A stretch of DNA of 64,000 nucleotides from Streptomyces asoensis (GTDB lineage Bacteria; Actinomycetota; Actinomycetes; Streptomycetales; Streptomycetaceae), in NCBI RefSeq assembly GCF_016860545.1, contig NZ_BNEB01000003.1, positions 744,001 through 808,000 on the forward strand, read 5' to 3'. The stretch's first letter is position 1. Each line of letters starts with the position of its first letter. The notes beneath the pieces were generated by a model that saw only the letters and a list, made by a program, of their open reading frames with translations, was not told the DNA's origin and did not search any database. The position numbers were made by a program, and so were the translations under genes. Positions 24,974 to 33,393 of the stretch are shown piece by piece.

Positions 24974-26380
24974 TCAGGCGTCGAGCTTGGTGAGGTCCAC
25001 GTCCGTCAGGCGAAGGCCGAGGAAGGCTTCCAGGAGGACGGAGGGGTCGGCGGTGAGGTGCGCCGTCTGTTCGGCGACGCGAGCCGCTTCCGTGTCGGGC
25101 ACGTAGGGCGTGCGGATGCGGGTGAAGCCGGGTTGCGACTGGTGGTTCATCGACGCGACGCCGACGTAGGTGGGGTCCTGGAGGTTGATCGGGTTGGCGT
25201 CCGGCCATTCCCGGATCTCGTCACCGAGTGCGGCCACGGCGGCTTCGGCAGTCTTCTGGGCGAAGCTCAGGCCGACGGGGCACACGTCGCGGATGAAGGT
25301 GGGGATCGCGTCACCGGTGGACTTCTGAGTGGTGAGGATGACGAGCAGTCCCACGGACCGGCCCTTCTTCACCAGGTCTTCCACGAGCCGGGCGTTCTCG
25401 GCGGCGAGCGCGGCCAGCTTCTTCGTCTGCTGGTCGCTGCCCTTGTGGTCGCGGAAGTAGGTGTGGGCTTCGTCGACGATCAGCACGACCAGGGGCCAAT
25501 GCTCGGACGGGCCGACGTCCCACATCGACTTCACCCCGAGCATCTGGCGCACCGAAGCCGACCGGGCGCGGCGGAGCGCCACCAGGTGCCGGAACAGCTT
25601 GTTGGCCTCTTCCAGGTCATCGCCCACGAAGGCGAACATGCGTTGGACCCAGTCGGCGTAGTCGCCTTCGTACGCAGCCGACACCTTGCCGTCCGCGCAG
25701 GCGAACTGTACCGCGGGCGATGGTGCCCAGTCGGAGAGAAGCCGGTTGATCAGGCTGGTCTTGCCGAAGCCGGGGAGGCCGGCCACGGTGACGCCGGGTA
25801 CCTGCGTGAGGTTCACCGAGACGGGCTGCGCGTACTCGTCCAGGCCCAGATCCCACCGGGCTGTCTCCTCCGGTGGCTCACCCGTGGGGTGGTGCTCGGT
25901 GGGGAACTTCAGCGGATCCAGTCGCACACCCCGGATGAGGACCTGCCCAGGCTTGTCCTGGGTGACCGCCACTCGTGTGCACCGCCAGGCGTCCGCGAGG
26001 TGCGGGCCCGCTTTCTGGAACTGCTGGAGTCCAACACCAGGCAGGCACTGTGCCCGCGCGATCACTCCGTACGCGTCGTGCTTCACCTTCAGGGAGGGGA
26101 TGAGGACGCGCGGCTTGATGGGCTTGCCGTTCGTGTTCGCCAGAGACGCCAGGGCGGTCGGGGTTTTGTCCGTGGCCGACAGCTTGAGCATTGGTGCGAG
26201 CCGCTTCCAGCCCCAACGCACGCGTACGGCCTGCCGTATGGACTGCTGGGTCATGGCATCGGCGCGAACGTAGCGGACGACCCACCAGACCGCCCATCCG
26301 ACGAGCACGGCGAGCGGCAGGGCGACGACGAGCGGGACTTGACCGAAGATCCCTTCCGTCGGGACGTTCGAGTCCTTCAT
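24974..26380 (-). CDS. FtsK/SpoIIIE-type conjugal DNA translocase
   Basis: A 468-residue membrane-linked motor of the TraB/TraSA group, which moves double-stranded element DNA between mycelia. One N-terminal membrane segment (VPLVVALPLAVLVGWAVWWVV) is followed by the ATPase with Walker A GLPGFGKTS and Walker B LVVLIVDEAH. Near the C-terminus GVASMNHQSQPGF lies before a region that would recognise clt repeats. The start overlaps the previous small gene by 4 bp (ATGA-type), so they are cotranscribed. Confidence 0.92.
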   Translation of the reverse strand: MKDSNVPTEGIFGQVPLVVALPLAVLVGWAVWWVVRYVRADAMTQQSIRQAVRVRWGWKRLAPMLKLSATDKTPTALASLANTNGKPIKPRVLIPSLKVKHDAYGVIARAQCLPGVGLQQFQKAGPHLADAWRCTRVAVTQDKPGQVLIRGVRLDPLKFPTEHHPTGEPPEETARWDLGLDEYAQPVSVNLTQVPGVTVAGLPGFGKTSLINRLLSDWAPSPAVQFACADGKVSAAYEGDYADWVQRMFAFVGDDLEEANKLFRHLVALRRARSASVRQMLGVKSMWDVGPSEHWPLVVLIVDEAHTYFRDHKGSDQQTKKLAALAAENARLVEDLVKKGRSVGLLVILTTQKSTGDAIPTFIRDVCPVGLSFAQKTAEAAVAALGDEIREWPDANPINLQDPTYVGVASMNHQSQPGFTRIRTPYVPDTEAARVAEQTAHLTADPSVLLEAFLGLRLTDVDLTKLDA

Positions 26381-26589
26381 GTGTGGCTCTCCAACGGGTT
26401 GTAGAGGAAGGCCGCCAGGGCCGATTTGAGGGCTGCCCGATCCGCCGACGCGTCGAGGCCGGGATAGCCGTAGCCGACGAGCACGGCCGCCACCGAGTTC
26501 ACGAGTGATTCGGTGAACCGGGCATCCGGCCCGGCGTGAGGCAGCGGGTAGCTGCGCTCAGCGCCGGACCGGGAGGTGGTGACGCTCAC
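26377..26589 (-). CDS. Small AICE protein, unknown function
   Basis: A 70-residue protein (MSVTTSRSGAERSYPL...) with no membrane segment. It is predicted mainly helical in its second half (SLVNSVAAVLVGYGYPGLDASADRAALKSALAAFL). It overlaps both neighbours by 4 bp (GTGA upstream, ATGA downstream), which strongly supports its being translated as part of the transfer operon. Confidence 0.75.
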   Translation of the reverse strand: MSVTTSRSGAERSYPLPHAGPDARFTESLVNSVAAVLVGYGYPGLDASADRAALKSALAAFLYNPLESHT

Positions 26590-26936
26590 GCCGCCTCAGC
26601 GGCCGGGGTCGTCAGGTCCAGGCGAGCCGCGCGGTAGGCGATGCCGTCCGAGAGCGAGCCGTTGAAGATCCGCGCCCACGGGGTGGCGAACAGTTCCACC
26701 GGCATGACCGGGACACCCGGTCGGAGGCCGTTGGGCAGTCCGGTCTCCGGAACGGTGATCTTCAGAGCTTCGGCACGGTCCTCCTCCATGAAGAAGAGGG
26801 TGATCGTGTAGAGCTTCGCGCCGGTCTCACGGTCGGTGGCGAACTGCGTCTTCTCCTGGTCCGCGTACTTCGGCACCGGCAGGGTGCCGACCATGAACGA
26901 CGAGGTGGGGAGCAGGCCAACACGGATGCGTGCCAT
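26586..26936 (-). CDS. Conserved AICE protein, unknown function
   Basis: A 116-residue protein beginning MARIRVGLLPTSSFMVGTLP. It is predominantly beta-strand, with no signal peptide or membrane segment. It is the first gene of the leftward transfer operon. AAAGGA lies upstream of the ATG. I recognise it as a recurrent first gene of such operons but cannot name its role. The promoter region it shares with the GntR gene contains repeated CTAGGT-type motifs. Confidence 0.75.
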   Translation of the reverse strand: MARIRVGLLPTSSFMVGTLPVPKYADQEKTQFATDRETGAKLYTITLFFMEEDRAEALKITVPETGLPNGLRPGVPVMPVELFATPWARIFNGSLSDGIAYRAARLDLTTPAAEAA

Positions 26937-26998
26937 GGGAGTTGATTCCTTTCGGTTGCGCTCCACCAGAGCGGTGGGGCGTGATCACCATTGAACAT

Positions 26999-27052
26999 AG
27001 CTGACCTAGCAGTGTCAAGTGAATCGGGTGAGCTAGGTATCAGCTGACATAG
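26999..27052. promoter_or_regulatory. Operator cluster of the GntR regulator
   Basis: AGCTGACCTAG (26999-27009) and AGCTGACATAG (27042-27052) are direct near-copies. ACCTAGC (27004-27010) and GCTAGGT (27032-27038) are inverted. The cluster lies in the 171-bp divergent interval. It fits KorSA-type repression of both the transfer operon and the regulator itself. Confidence 0.6.
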
Positions 27053-27107
27053 GCCACCTACGTCAGTGGGGTGTGCTAGGGGTGCTAGAAATCGCTACTC
27101 TTGGGCC

Positions 27108-27599
27108 ATGAGCCCCGCGCCAGAGAGCAAGCAGGACCGTCGGCCGCCGTATCAGCACGCTGCCGACGAGCTTCGGCGCGACATCTTGCAGGGGCGGATC
27201 AAGCCGGGCGAGCAGATGCCGTCCATTCGCGAGCTGCAAGAACGCTTCGGCGTGGCCAACATGACCGCGAGGTCCGCACTCAATGTGCTGCGCGACGAGG
27301 GCTTGATCTACACGATCCATGGACGCGGCAGCTTCGTCGCGGACCACAGCGCCGGCGGGGAGCCCTCGGCGAACTACACCGCTCCAGCTTGGTACCTGGC
27401 GAACCAGGACGAGAAGCCAGGCAGGGCAGGGCAGGGTGAGGGCGGGCCCGACGCCGCCGAAGCGGCCGAAGACGCCGGGACCACCCTGGCTGAAGTACTC
27501 ACCGCACTACGTGACGAGATCCGTGTTCTCAGCGCTGATCATCAGGAACTGCGACGTGAGGTCGAGGAGCTGAAGACGGCTCAGCAGCCGAAGCCGTAG
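27108..27599 (+). CDS. GntR-family repressor (KorSA-like)
   Basis: A 163-residue regulator. The GntR winged helix is at the N-terminus (YQHAADELRRDILQGRIKPGEQMPSIRELQERFGVANMTARSALNVLRDEGLIYTIHGRGSFV). A Gly/Glu linker and a C-terminal coiled coil (LAEVLTALRDEIRVLSADHQELRREVEELKT) follow. No ligand-binding domain is present, as in KorSA/TraR repressors that silence transfer genes. It is divergent from the transfer operon. Confidence 0.9.
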   Translation: MSPAPESKQDRRPPYQHAADELRRDILQGRIKPGEQMPSIRELQERFGVANMTARSALNVLRDEGLIYTIHGRGSFVADHSAGGEPSANYTAPAWYLANQDEKPGRAGQGEGGPDAAEAAEDAGTTLAEVLTALRDEIRVLSADHQELRREVEELKTAQQPKP

Positions 27600-27756
27600 T
27601 CCTGATCTGGGCCACTTCCTCTCGCAACTCCCCGGTCTCCCTGCTGAGGCGGACGACCATGGCCCGCATCTCCTCGATCAGCGCGACTACCTGATCCGTG
27701 TCCCCGACGTGAATGCTGGTCGACCCCATTTCGTTGTCCGGTATGTGCTCGGTCAT
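27529..27756 (-). CDS. Small coiled-coil protein, tail-to-tail overlap
   Basis: A 75-residue frame (MTEHIPDNEMGSTSIHV...) with a clear heptad-like helix (DQVVALIEEMRAMVVRLSRETGELREEVAQI). It overlaps the 3' end of the GntR gene by 71 bp on the opposite strand. GGGAG lies close before the ATG. The composition is protein-like, so it may be real, but no family is recognised. Confidence 0.5.
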   Translation of the reverse strand: MTEHIPDNEMGSTSIHVGDTDQVVALIEEMRAMVVRLSRETGELREEVAQIRTTASAAEPSSAPRPHVAVPDDQR

Positions 27757-28458
27757 CGCTCCCTGCTTGCTGCCGCGCCGCCGTTCCGTGCCGCACTTGC
27801 TCGAACCGCCGGGACTTGCCCACGGCATCCGCTTCTCTCTCAGGTTGATCGACTACTGCGCTGCGGTGCTGTTCAGAGTTTCTTTACTGGATCAAGGCGG
27901 CCCGCCTACGGCGGTCCGCGCGCGCTGGCGGCCACGGGCCGCCGCCGCTCCCTGTCTCCGCCACCGCTGCGCCGGCCCCCGGCCACTCAGCGCGCAGCAC
28001 CGCCAAGCCAGACAGCCAGGCCAGGAAGCGACTCGCCCAGCCCGAGCACCAGGACCAGGCCGAGCCCGAGCAAGCACGCCCCCGCCGTCCAGATGGCCGC
28101 CGTTTCGAAAGCGGGAGACGTGGCTGATACCGGAACGGGGTTGCTGGAGACACACGTGACGGGTGCTCGTTCGGCGCACTCGCCGCCGTGGCTGACTTTC
28201 GGGGGCGCAGGCCAGAACTGCGCTTCCCATTACTGGCCTTCAACCGCTCTCCTCTGTAACTCAGTGACAGCCGACGGAGGTTGTAGTCGCACCCGGATCC
28301 GAGCACGCCGACCGCCCCGGTACCATCGGCACCGGGGTCCTGATCAGGGCTTCCGCGACCGGACCACCCGGAATGCTGTCGAGGCTGAGGGGTGGTCCGG
28401 TCTTTTGCTGTTGTCGTCCCCGCGAGGGTGGCGCGAGACGGGTCGGTTGGGGTTCGGG
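27757..28458. other. 702-bp stretch without a protein gene, with stem-loops
   Basis: No convincing coding frame. It holds two stem-loops near its right end: CCCCGGT/ACCGGGG at 28316-28338, and the terminator at 28357-28402. Position next to the regulator and GC-rich repeats such as CCAGGCCAGG make it a candidate for the cis-acting transfer locus (clt), a replication origin or a small RNA gene. Confidence 0.5.
28357..28402 (+). terminator. Intrinsic terminator
   Basis: GACCGGACCACCC (28357-28369) and GGGTGGTCCGGTC (28390-28402) form 13-bp perfect arms, followed directly by TTTTGCTGTTGT. It points right, although no plus-strand protein gene precedes it. Confidence 0.7.
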
Positions 28459-29295
28459 TCAGATCAGGGCTTTGCCCACCTCGTAGATGGTGGGCCGGTC
28501 CCCCGGCGCATGGCTGAGCATCGCTTCGACCAGGTCGCCCAGCTCACCGGGCACCTTCACGGGCCGACGCCGACCGTTGGCCACCGCCTCTCGCTGCACG
28601 GGGCGCGGAGCGTCGTCCGGGTACTCGACCGCCCGCCAGCCCGTGGCGGAGACGAGCAGCGACGCCCCGAGCGCGTAGATGTCGGCTTCCTGCGTCGGCT
28701 CCGCTTCTCCGGTGTCCAGCACGCTGCGGGCGATCTCCGGAGCCTCGTAGTGGACGAGGCAGCCGCGGAACGGGAAGTCGTACCCCTGGGGTACCTGGCC
28801 GCCCCGGGCAAGGGCGAGGTCGATGAGGTGCGTTCGTTCCGGGCCGACGATGAAGTGGGCGGGTTGCACGTCGCCGTGTGCCCAGCCCCTCACGTGGAGA
28901 TCGGCCAGGGCTTCGACGCATCCCAGCGCCACGCTGGTGCTCGCTTTGATGGACGAGCCCTGCTTGCGGCACGGCTCCCACAGCTTGTGGAGATCCGGCC
29001 CGTCGTGCCACGGCTGGAAGTTCCACGTGCCGTGTTCCCATTCGCCGTACGCGATCTCGTCGAGGCCGAGGCGATGCAGGACGGCACCCTCGCGTGCAGG
29101 CGCGAGCGCGGTCCAAGGCTGGGCAGGCCACTCGGCCGTTGCCTCGATCGGATAGCCCAGCTTCACGGCGAAGTGGCCCCGGTGGCTCTGCACCTCCCAG
29201 ACCGTGGAGCCCCGGCGGTTGATGACCAGGCGCTGAGTCGTGGGCATGAGCGCGTCGAGCACCACGATCGGCAGTTCAGGGGTTGGGCCGGACAA
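28459..29295 (-). CDS. Atypical protein kinase-like protein
   Basis: A 278-residue protein with the eukaryotic-type Ser/Thr kinase fold. The ATP-binding Lys45 (HFAVKLGYP) is present and the catalytic loop is HGDVQPAHF: Asp142 is kept, but the usual Lys and Asn are Gln144 and His147. DFG reads DLA (159-161). The APE motif is present (HYEAPE), as are the helix-F Asp (EADIYALGASL) and the late Arg (DRPTIYEV). There is no Gly-rich loop. It may be a weak or dead kinase. The TTG start is supported by AAGGAG 8 nt upstream. It seems to form a unit with the next gene on the left strand. Confidence 0.78.
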   Translation of the reverse strand: MSGPTPELPIVVLDALMPTTQRLVINRRGSTVWEVQSHRGHFAVKLGYPIEATAEWPAQPWTALAPAREGAVLHRLGLDEIAYGEWEHGTWNFQPWHDGPDLHKLWEPCRKQGSSIKASTSVALGCVEALADLHVRGWAHGDVQPAHFIVGPERTHLIDLALARGGQVPQGYDFPFRGCLVHYEAPEIARSVLDTGEAEPTQEADIYALGASLLVSATGWRAVEYPDDAPRPVQREAVANGRRRPVKVPGELGDLVEAMLSHAPGDRPTIYEVGKALI

Positions 29296-29364
29296 GGTCT
29301 GTTCTCCTTCCGAGCGAGCGCGGCCGACCTCGAGGCGAGGCCGGCCGCGTCACTGTGTCGAGGG

Positions 29365-29808
29365 TTACGCCTGACCGTACGGTCGGCCGCAGTCCGAATC
29401 GCACTGTGCGAGGTTCGTTCCGTCCACGGTCCACAGGTCATCGAAGACCACGAACCCGGCCGCCTTCATGGCGCGCGCCGAGGTGGCGACCTTCTCCGGG
29501 TCGCGCGCTCCTCCACCCGGCTTCGGGTTGTGGTGCAGGAAGCGGCCCGCGTGCTGTGCGCACAGCTCGGCGTACTCCTTCGTGTGCAGGATGAGCGCGT
29601 GCAGCCCGAGGTCCACGTCGTCCGACGGAACCATGGGCACGGTGGCCGTGGCCGCCGCGACGAGGAACGCGACCGCCTGGTCCGCGATCCGTTCAGCGCG
29701 CTCGGGGGACTGCCCGTCGTGGACCACCACGAAGCGGGCGAGGCTCTCGAACAGCTCTTCACCAGCCACCGCGCGACCGGTCTTCTGGTCGCTCGCCGTT
29801 GCCGTCAT
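29365..29808 (-). CDS. GRDP-like (glycine-rich domain-like) protein
   Basis: A 147-residue cytoplasmic protein. The segment VDLGLHALILHTKEYAELCAQHAGRFLHHNP is like the repeated motif of glycine-rich-domain proteins (His...HT..Y..FC..GRFIHH.P). It ends in CDSDCGRPYGQ, possibly a metal site together with the His residues. AGGAG precedes ATG 29808. It lies 69 bp upstream of the kinase-like gene on the same strand. The family call is from memory of the motif; the function is unknown. Confidence 0.55.
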   Translation of the reverse strand: MTATASDQKTGRAVAGEELFESLARFVVVHDGQSPERAERIADQAVAFLVAAATATVPMVPSDDVDLGLHALILHTKEYAELCAQHAGRFLHHNPKPGGGARDPEKVATSARAMKAAGFVVFDDLWTVDGTNLAQCDSDCGRPYGQA

Positions 29809-29906
29809 GTGCCATCTCCTGAGGTGAGGTGGTGCGTGGCGCTTACATCCCGCCCTGATCGCCGAGCTTGGCGCGCGGACGATCGGGAAGCGGGCTTGAA
29901 GGCCGG

Positions 29907-29950
29907 CCCCGAACGGGTCGGGGAGCCGGGAAATCGGCACCCGTTCGGGG
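29907..29950 (-). terminator. Hairpin between two small genes
   Basis: CCCCGAACGGGT and ACCCGTTCGGGG are perfect 12-bp arms (20-nt loop), with further GGCCG/CGGCC pairing outside. It lies between the gene ending at 30015 and the one starting at 29808, both leftward. No T tract. Confidence 0.55.
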
Positions 29951-30014
29951 CGGCCGGTCTACTGGCTGGCGCCGAGGAAGAACAAGGCCCCGGCACATAA
30001 GCCGATGACGCGCT

Positions 30015-30245
30015 TCACAGCGGGACCTGACTGTTGCCGTTCCGCGCGGCCAGACGTGCGCTCAGCTCTTCCCGCGCACTGGGTGCCACCACATTGCTGG
30101 GCAGGGCATCCCACTCCTTGCCGCCACGGACCGGCCGCATCTGCACTCGGCCACCGATCTCACCCATGACGACACCGATATGCCCGGTGACACTGTCTTT
30201 CGCCAGTTCACCGATGTCTGGTCTGGTCTGCTGATTGCTCGCCAT
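30015..30245 (-). CDS. Small conserved actinobacterial protein
   Basis: A 76-residue protein, MASNQQTRPDIGELAKDS..., with a beta-rich core (GHIGVVMGEIGGRVQMRPVRGGKEWDALPSNV) resembling small KOW/SH3-like folds. Such genes are common beside XRE-TPR regulators in Streptomyces, and here it is divergent from one, 126 bp away. The start could also be ATG 30257; neither has a strong ribosome-binding site. Function unknown. Confidence 0.7.
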   Translation of the reverse strand: MASNQQTRPDIGELAKDSVTGHIGVVMGEIGGRVQMRPVRGGKEWDALPSNVVAPSAREELSARLAARNGNSQVPL

Positions 30246-30371
30246 GCACACGAGCATCGCGAGCCGGGCACCACCGCCAAAAGGTCAGGCTGATTACCCA
30301 ACTTGGGTAACATCGCGACAAGTAGAGAATCCGCGACGTTGCGTAGCCCTCGCAGTGTGGGAGCTTGCCCA

Positions 30372-31712
30372 ATGCCCGACGCCGACCGGCCACAGGAGCT
30401 CCCTGCCCGGCTGCTCACCGATCCCGAGATGATCAATGCGTGCCGGGTACGGGACTTCGGCAGAGTCTTCCGGCTGGTGAAGACCAGAGCGGGCATCTAC
30501 CCGTCGATGATCGCCAGGCGATGCGAGCTGACGCCCAGCCGTGTTGGTGAAGTCATTGCAGGCCGTCGCCAGTTGCTCCACATGGACGTTGTCGAGCGCA
30601 TCGCCGACGGCCTACGCATTCCAGGGCACATGCTCGGGCTCGCCCGGCGCACGTGGGAGACACCTCAGGCTCTCGTCGTCACCGAGCGCGAGGCACCCCA
30701 GGTGGCGGGGCCGGAACAGCAGCCTCCCGCGTCGCTTCCGGGCCCCGACGTGGACAGCATCCTTGCGCTGACCACGCGAACCAACCTCAGCGCAGCCACA
30801 CTTGCAGCCTTCCGGTCATCTATCGAGGACTACTGGCGACGAGACGACCAACACGGCGGGGAAGCTCTCAGGCCGGCCGTCGTCGGACAGCTCCGGTATG
30901 TGGTCGGACTTCTGAAGGAAAGCCGACCGCCGGCCATCCAGAACGGCCTGTACGGAATCGCGGCCGAGCTCGCACGCCTCACCGGCTGGACCTACTTCGA
31001 CGCCCGCCAGTACAACCAGGCGCGCGCCTACTTCACCGAGGCACTGCAACTCGCGAAGGCCATCGACGACCGCCAGTTCATGGCCAACGTCCTCGCCTGC
31101 ATGAGCTTGCAGGCGACCTACCAGGACAAGCCCGCGGACTCCCTGGCACTCGTGACCGCCGCCCAGGACCAGGCCCGCTCAGCCAGCGACACCACCCCGC
31201 GCGTTCTGTCGATGCTGTCCATGCGCGAAGCGTTCGCCCATGCCACGCTCGGCAGCAAGACGTCCACTCACCGGGCGATCACGGAAGCGCACCGCCAGTT
31301 CGAGCAGATCCAGGCGAGCGACCCGGACCCGTCGTGGGTGGCCTACTTCGATGAGCCGAAGCTCATCGTGGATACGGGCATTGCCCACGGCCGACTGGGC
31401 GAAGCAGCGACCGCTGAACCGTTGATCGCGGACGCCTTGCGCCGGGAAGCCCACACCAACCAGCGGGGCCGCGCGTTTCACGCGTTCTGGCTGGCTCGTA
31501 CGCAGCTGGACCAAGGCAAGCTCGATCAGGCGTGCCACACCGCCACGCAAGCTCTGGAGCCCGCATCGGCGGTGGCTTCGGAGCGGGTGTCGGGCCACCT
31601 CAGGGAGTTCTACGACCAGTTGGCCCCACACAGGCAGGAGCCCGTAGCCCTGGCCTTCGAGTCACGGCTACGGGAGCTCCTGCCAACAGTCAGCGGATCG
31701 CTTCATCCATGA
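30372..31712 (+). CDS. XRE-family regulator with TPR sensor domain
   Basis: A 446-residue protein. The N-terminal helix-turn-helix (FGRVFRLVKTRAGIYPSMIARRCELTPSRVGEVIAGRRQLLHMDVVERIADGLRIP) is followed by tetratricopeptide-like helical repeats, for example WTYFDARQYNQARAYFTEALQLAKAIDDRQF. These proteins usually sense a peptide or small ligand and control a nearby gene. GGGAG precedes ATG 30372. Its 3' end overlaps the convergent NUDIX gene by 23 bp. Confidence 0.87.
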   Translation: MPDADRPQELPARLLTDPEMINACRVRDFGRVFRLVKTRAGIYPSMIARRCELTPSRVGEVIAGRRQLLHMDVVERIADGLRIPGHMLGLARRTWETPQALVVTEREAPQVAGPEQQPPASLPGPDVDSILALTTRTNLSAATLAAFRSSIEDYWRRDDQHGGEALRPAVVGQLRYVVGLLKESRPPAIQNGLYGIAAELARLTGWTYFDARQYNQARAYFTEALQLAKAIDDRQFMANVLACMSLQATYQDKPADSLALVTAAQDQARSASDTTPRVLSMLSMREAFAHATLGSKTSTHRAITEAHRQFEQIQASDPDPSWVAYFDEPKLIVDTGIAHGRLGEAATAEPLIADALRREAHTNQRGRAFHAFWLARTQLDQGKLDQACHTATQALEPASAVASERVSGHLREFYDQLAPHRQEPVALAFESRLRELLPTVSGSLHP

Positions 31713-32223
31713 GCAGGTACAGGAGGCCGACGAGGGATCCGCTACTCACGATCTCGCGGCGGTCGATCATCCCCCGTATCTCGCTGAGGGGTATCCACTC
31801 GATGCGGTCAGACTCGTTCTTCTCCGTGGGCGGACCCTCGTAAGTTGCCCCGTCCGCACGAAAGACGTGGTGCTGCGAGTCCGTGATGCCGTTGGCCGGC
31901 TCGGCGTAGATCAGGGGCTTGATGGGCCCAGGCCGCCAGCCCGTCTCCTCCAGGACTTCGCGGGCCGCCGCCTCCTCAGGAGTCTCGCCCTCCTCGACCA
32001 GGCCCATGGGCAACTCCCAGGCCCAGGAGTCCGTGATGAAGCGGTGCCGCCACATCATCAGCACCTCTTGGCGGTCATTGACGACGGCGGCCACGGCCAG
32101 GTGCCGCAGGCGAACGACGTGATACTCCCACCTGCGCCCGTCAGGCTGCTGGACGTCGACCAGACACAGATTCACCCAAGGGTTGGTGTAGATCTGTCGC
32201 TCACCGTGGGTCTTCCACTCCAT
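31690..32223 (-). CDS. NUDIX hydrolase (ADP-ribose pyrophosphatase-like)
   Basis: A 177-residue hydrolase that cleaves a nucleoside diphosphate linked to another group. The NUDIX box is perfect: Gly74-x5-Glu80-x7-Arg88-Glu89-x2-Glu92-Glu93-x-Gly95 (GLVEEGETPEEAAAREVLEE...). The surrounding beta strands (HLAVAAVVNDRQEVLMMWRHRFI) fit ADP-ribose or nucleotide-sugar pyrophosphatases. It is convergent with, and overlaps, the XRE-TPR gene, a pairing often seen in streptomycete islands. Confidence 0.9.
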   Translation of the reverse strand: MEWKTHGERQIYTNPWVNLCLVDVQQPDGRRWEYHVVRLRHLAVAAVVNDRQEVLMMWRHRFITDSWAWELPMGLVEEGETPEEAAAREVLEETGWRPGPIKPLIYAEPANGITDSQHHVFRADGATYEGPPTEKNESDRIEWIPLSEIRGMIDRREIVSSGSLVGLLYLLMDEAIR

Positions 32224-32520
32224 ACCTGCGGCCCCTCTCGATCGGACTCCAGGATCTCAGACCGATCCGAAGGCGGACGCAAGTTCACCTCTTTCATGTC
32301 AGCTTGACGAGAAGCCGCCGTGCACACGGCTCCGGAGGCTGCATGGGTCATGAGCAACGCAGCAGGCCACAACCTTCCACGTGGAAAGGGAGGCGGGACG
32401 AGTCCATGGATAGGCCACGGCTGGCTCAGTCGGGACGGGGCGATCGGCACTCGCAGCCAGTGCTTCGGATGAATCTCAGCGCTGGGTACGAAGCAGGCTC
32501 GGGGAAAGTAGTGTGCCGGC

Positions 32521-33030
32521 ATGGAAGCTGGAGACATCGCTACATGGGTGGGCGTTCTGATCACCCTTGGTATCTCAGTGGCGACATATGTCCAGTCACG
32601 CAGGCAGGCGCGTATCGCGGACGAGGCAAACATTGCGAGCCAAGAGCAGGTCGAAGCAGCTCAGCGGAGGGCAGTTGCCGTTGAGGACAGCCTCGCTGAG
32701 GCTCTGCGCCTGTTGGCTGAGCGTGGCCTCACAGAGGCACCCCCTACGCCTGCCATGTCGGGCGGACCTGGCGCAGTCCGTTGGAACTTGGAGCGGCGGG
32801 GGAAGCACTCCTACTTGCTGCGGAATGTGGGTACGGCCACGGCAACAGGCGTTCATGTTGATCGCAATAGAGCGACGCCCATCGTTCGCAACATGCCCGA
32901 GAACGCCACGGTGCGCCCCGGCGAGTCCCTGCAGTTCTTAATGGCTCCTACGTTCGGCAACCCTTTGCCGGGCGAGGTATGGGTTGTCTGGGAGGGGCAG
33001 CCAGAGGCGATCAGTGTGCCCCTGCCGTGA
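32521..33030 (+). CDS. Membrane-anchored protein with coiled coil and beta domain
   Basis: A 169-residue protein. An N-terminal membrane segment (IATWVGVLITLGISVATYV) is followed by a charged helix (RRQARIADEANIASQEQVEAAQRRAVAVEDSLAEALRLLAERG) and a beta-sandwich-like C-terminus (YLLRNVGTATATGVHVD...). The positive charges after the helix place the bulk in the cytoplasm. GGGAAAG precedes the ATG. The family is common in actinomycete islands; the function is unknown. Confidence 0.7.
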   Translation: MEAGDIATWVGVLITLGISVATYVQSRRQARIADEANIASQEQVEAAQRRAVAVEDSLAEALRLLAERGLTEAPPTPAMSGGPGAVRWNLERRGKHSYLLRNVGTATATGVHVDRNRATPIVRNMPENATVRPGESLQFLMAPTFGNPLPGEVWVVWEGQPEAISVPLP

Positions 33031-33393
33031 CTTGGGGTGGGCCAGCAGACCCCGTGCAGCAGTACGCGTAACCACCTGTCAGACCGGGGCGCCGATCGGA
33101 GCTGTGCGCCTCAGAAGGCCCTCAGCCTGGGATGCTGCGAGCATTTGTTGCTCATAGGGGCCGACCCGGGCGGACGGTAGGGGTGCGGGCCTCCCTCTGC
33201 CGTGTCGCTTCCCCGCTGTTCCCCGCCTGATCTGGTGCGCTTGTGGTGCGCCTCGTTACGTCCTTTCAACATCTCGCCTCGGCTTGAAGCGCTCGGGGAA
33301 ATCACGGTGATCCTGGTAGGGGAGGCGTGGACGGGAACCGCTGATGTTCCTCAAGTCGCGTGCTGCGAGAGTGCGGTTGGGCATCCTTGGCCC
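33031..33393. other. 363-bp interval with no gene seen
   Basis: Between two plus-strand membrane-protein genes. No coding frame or strong hairpin stands out; a frame continuous with the next gene is open from about 33202 but lacks a ribosome-binding site and protein-like composition. Confidence 0.5.

Noticed and set aside
28342..28473. 11-bp direct repeat GATCAGGGCTT at 28342 and 28463
   Set aside because: Only two copies, one overlapping the end of the kinase-like gene. Chance cannot be excluded and no function is suggested.
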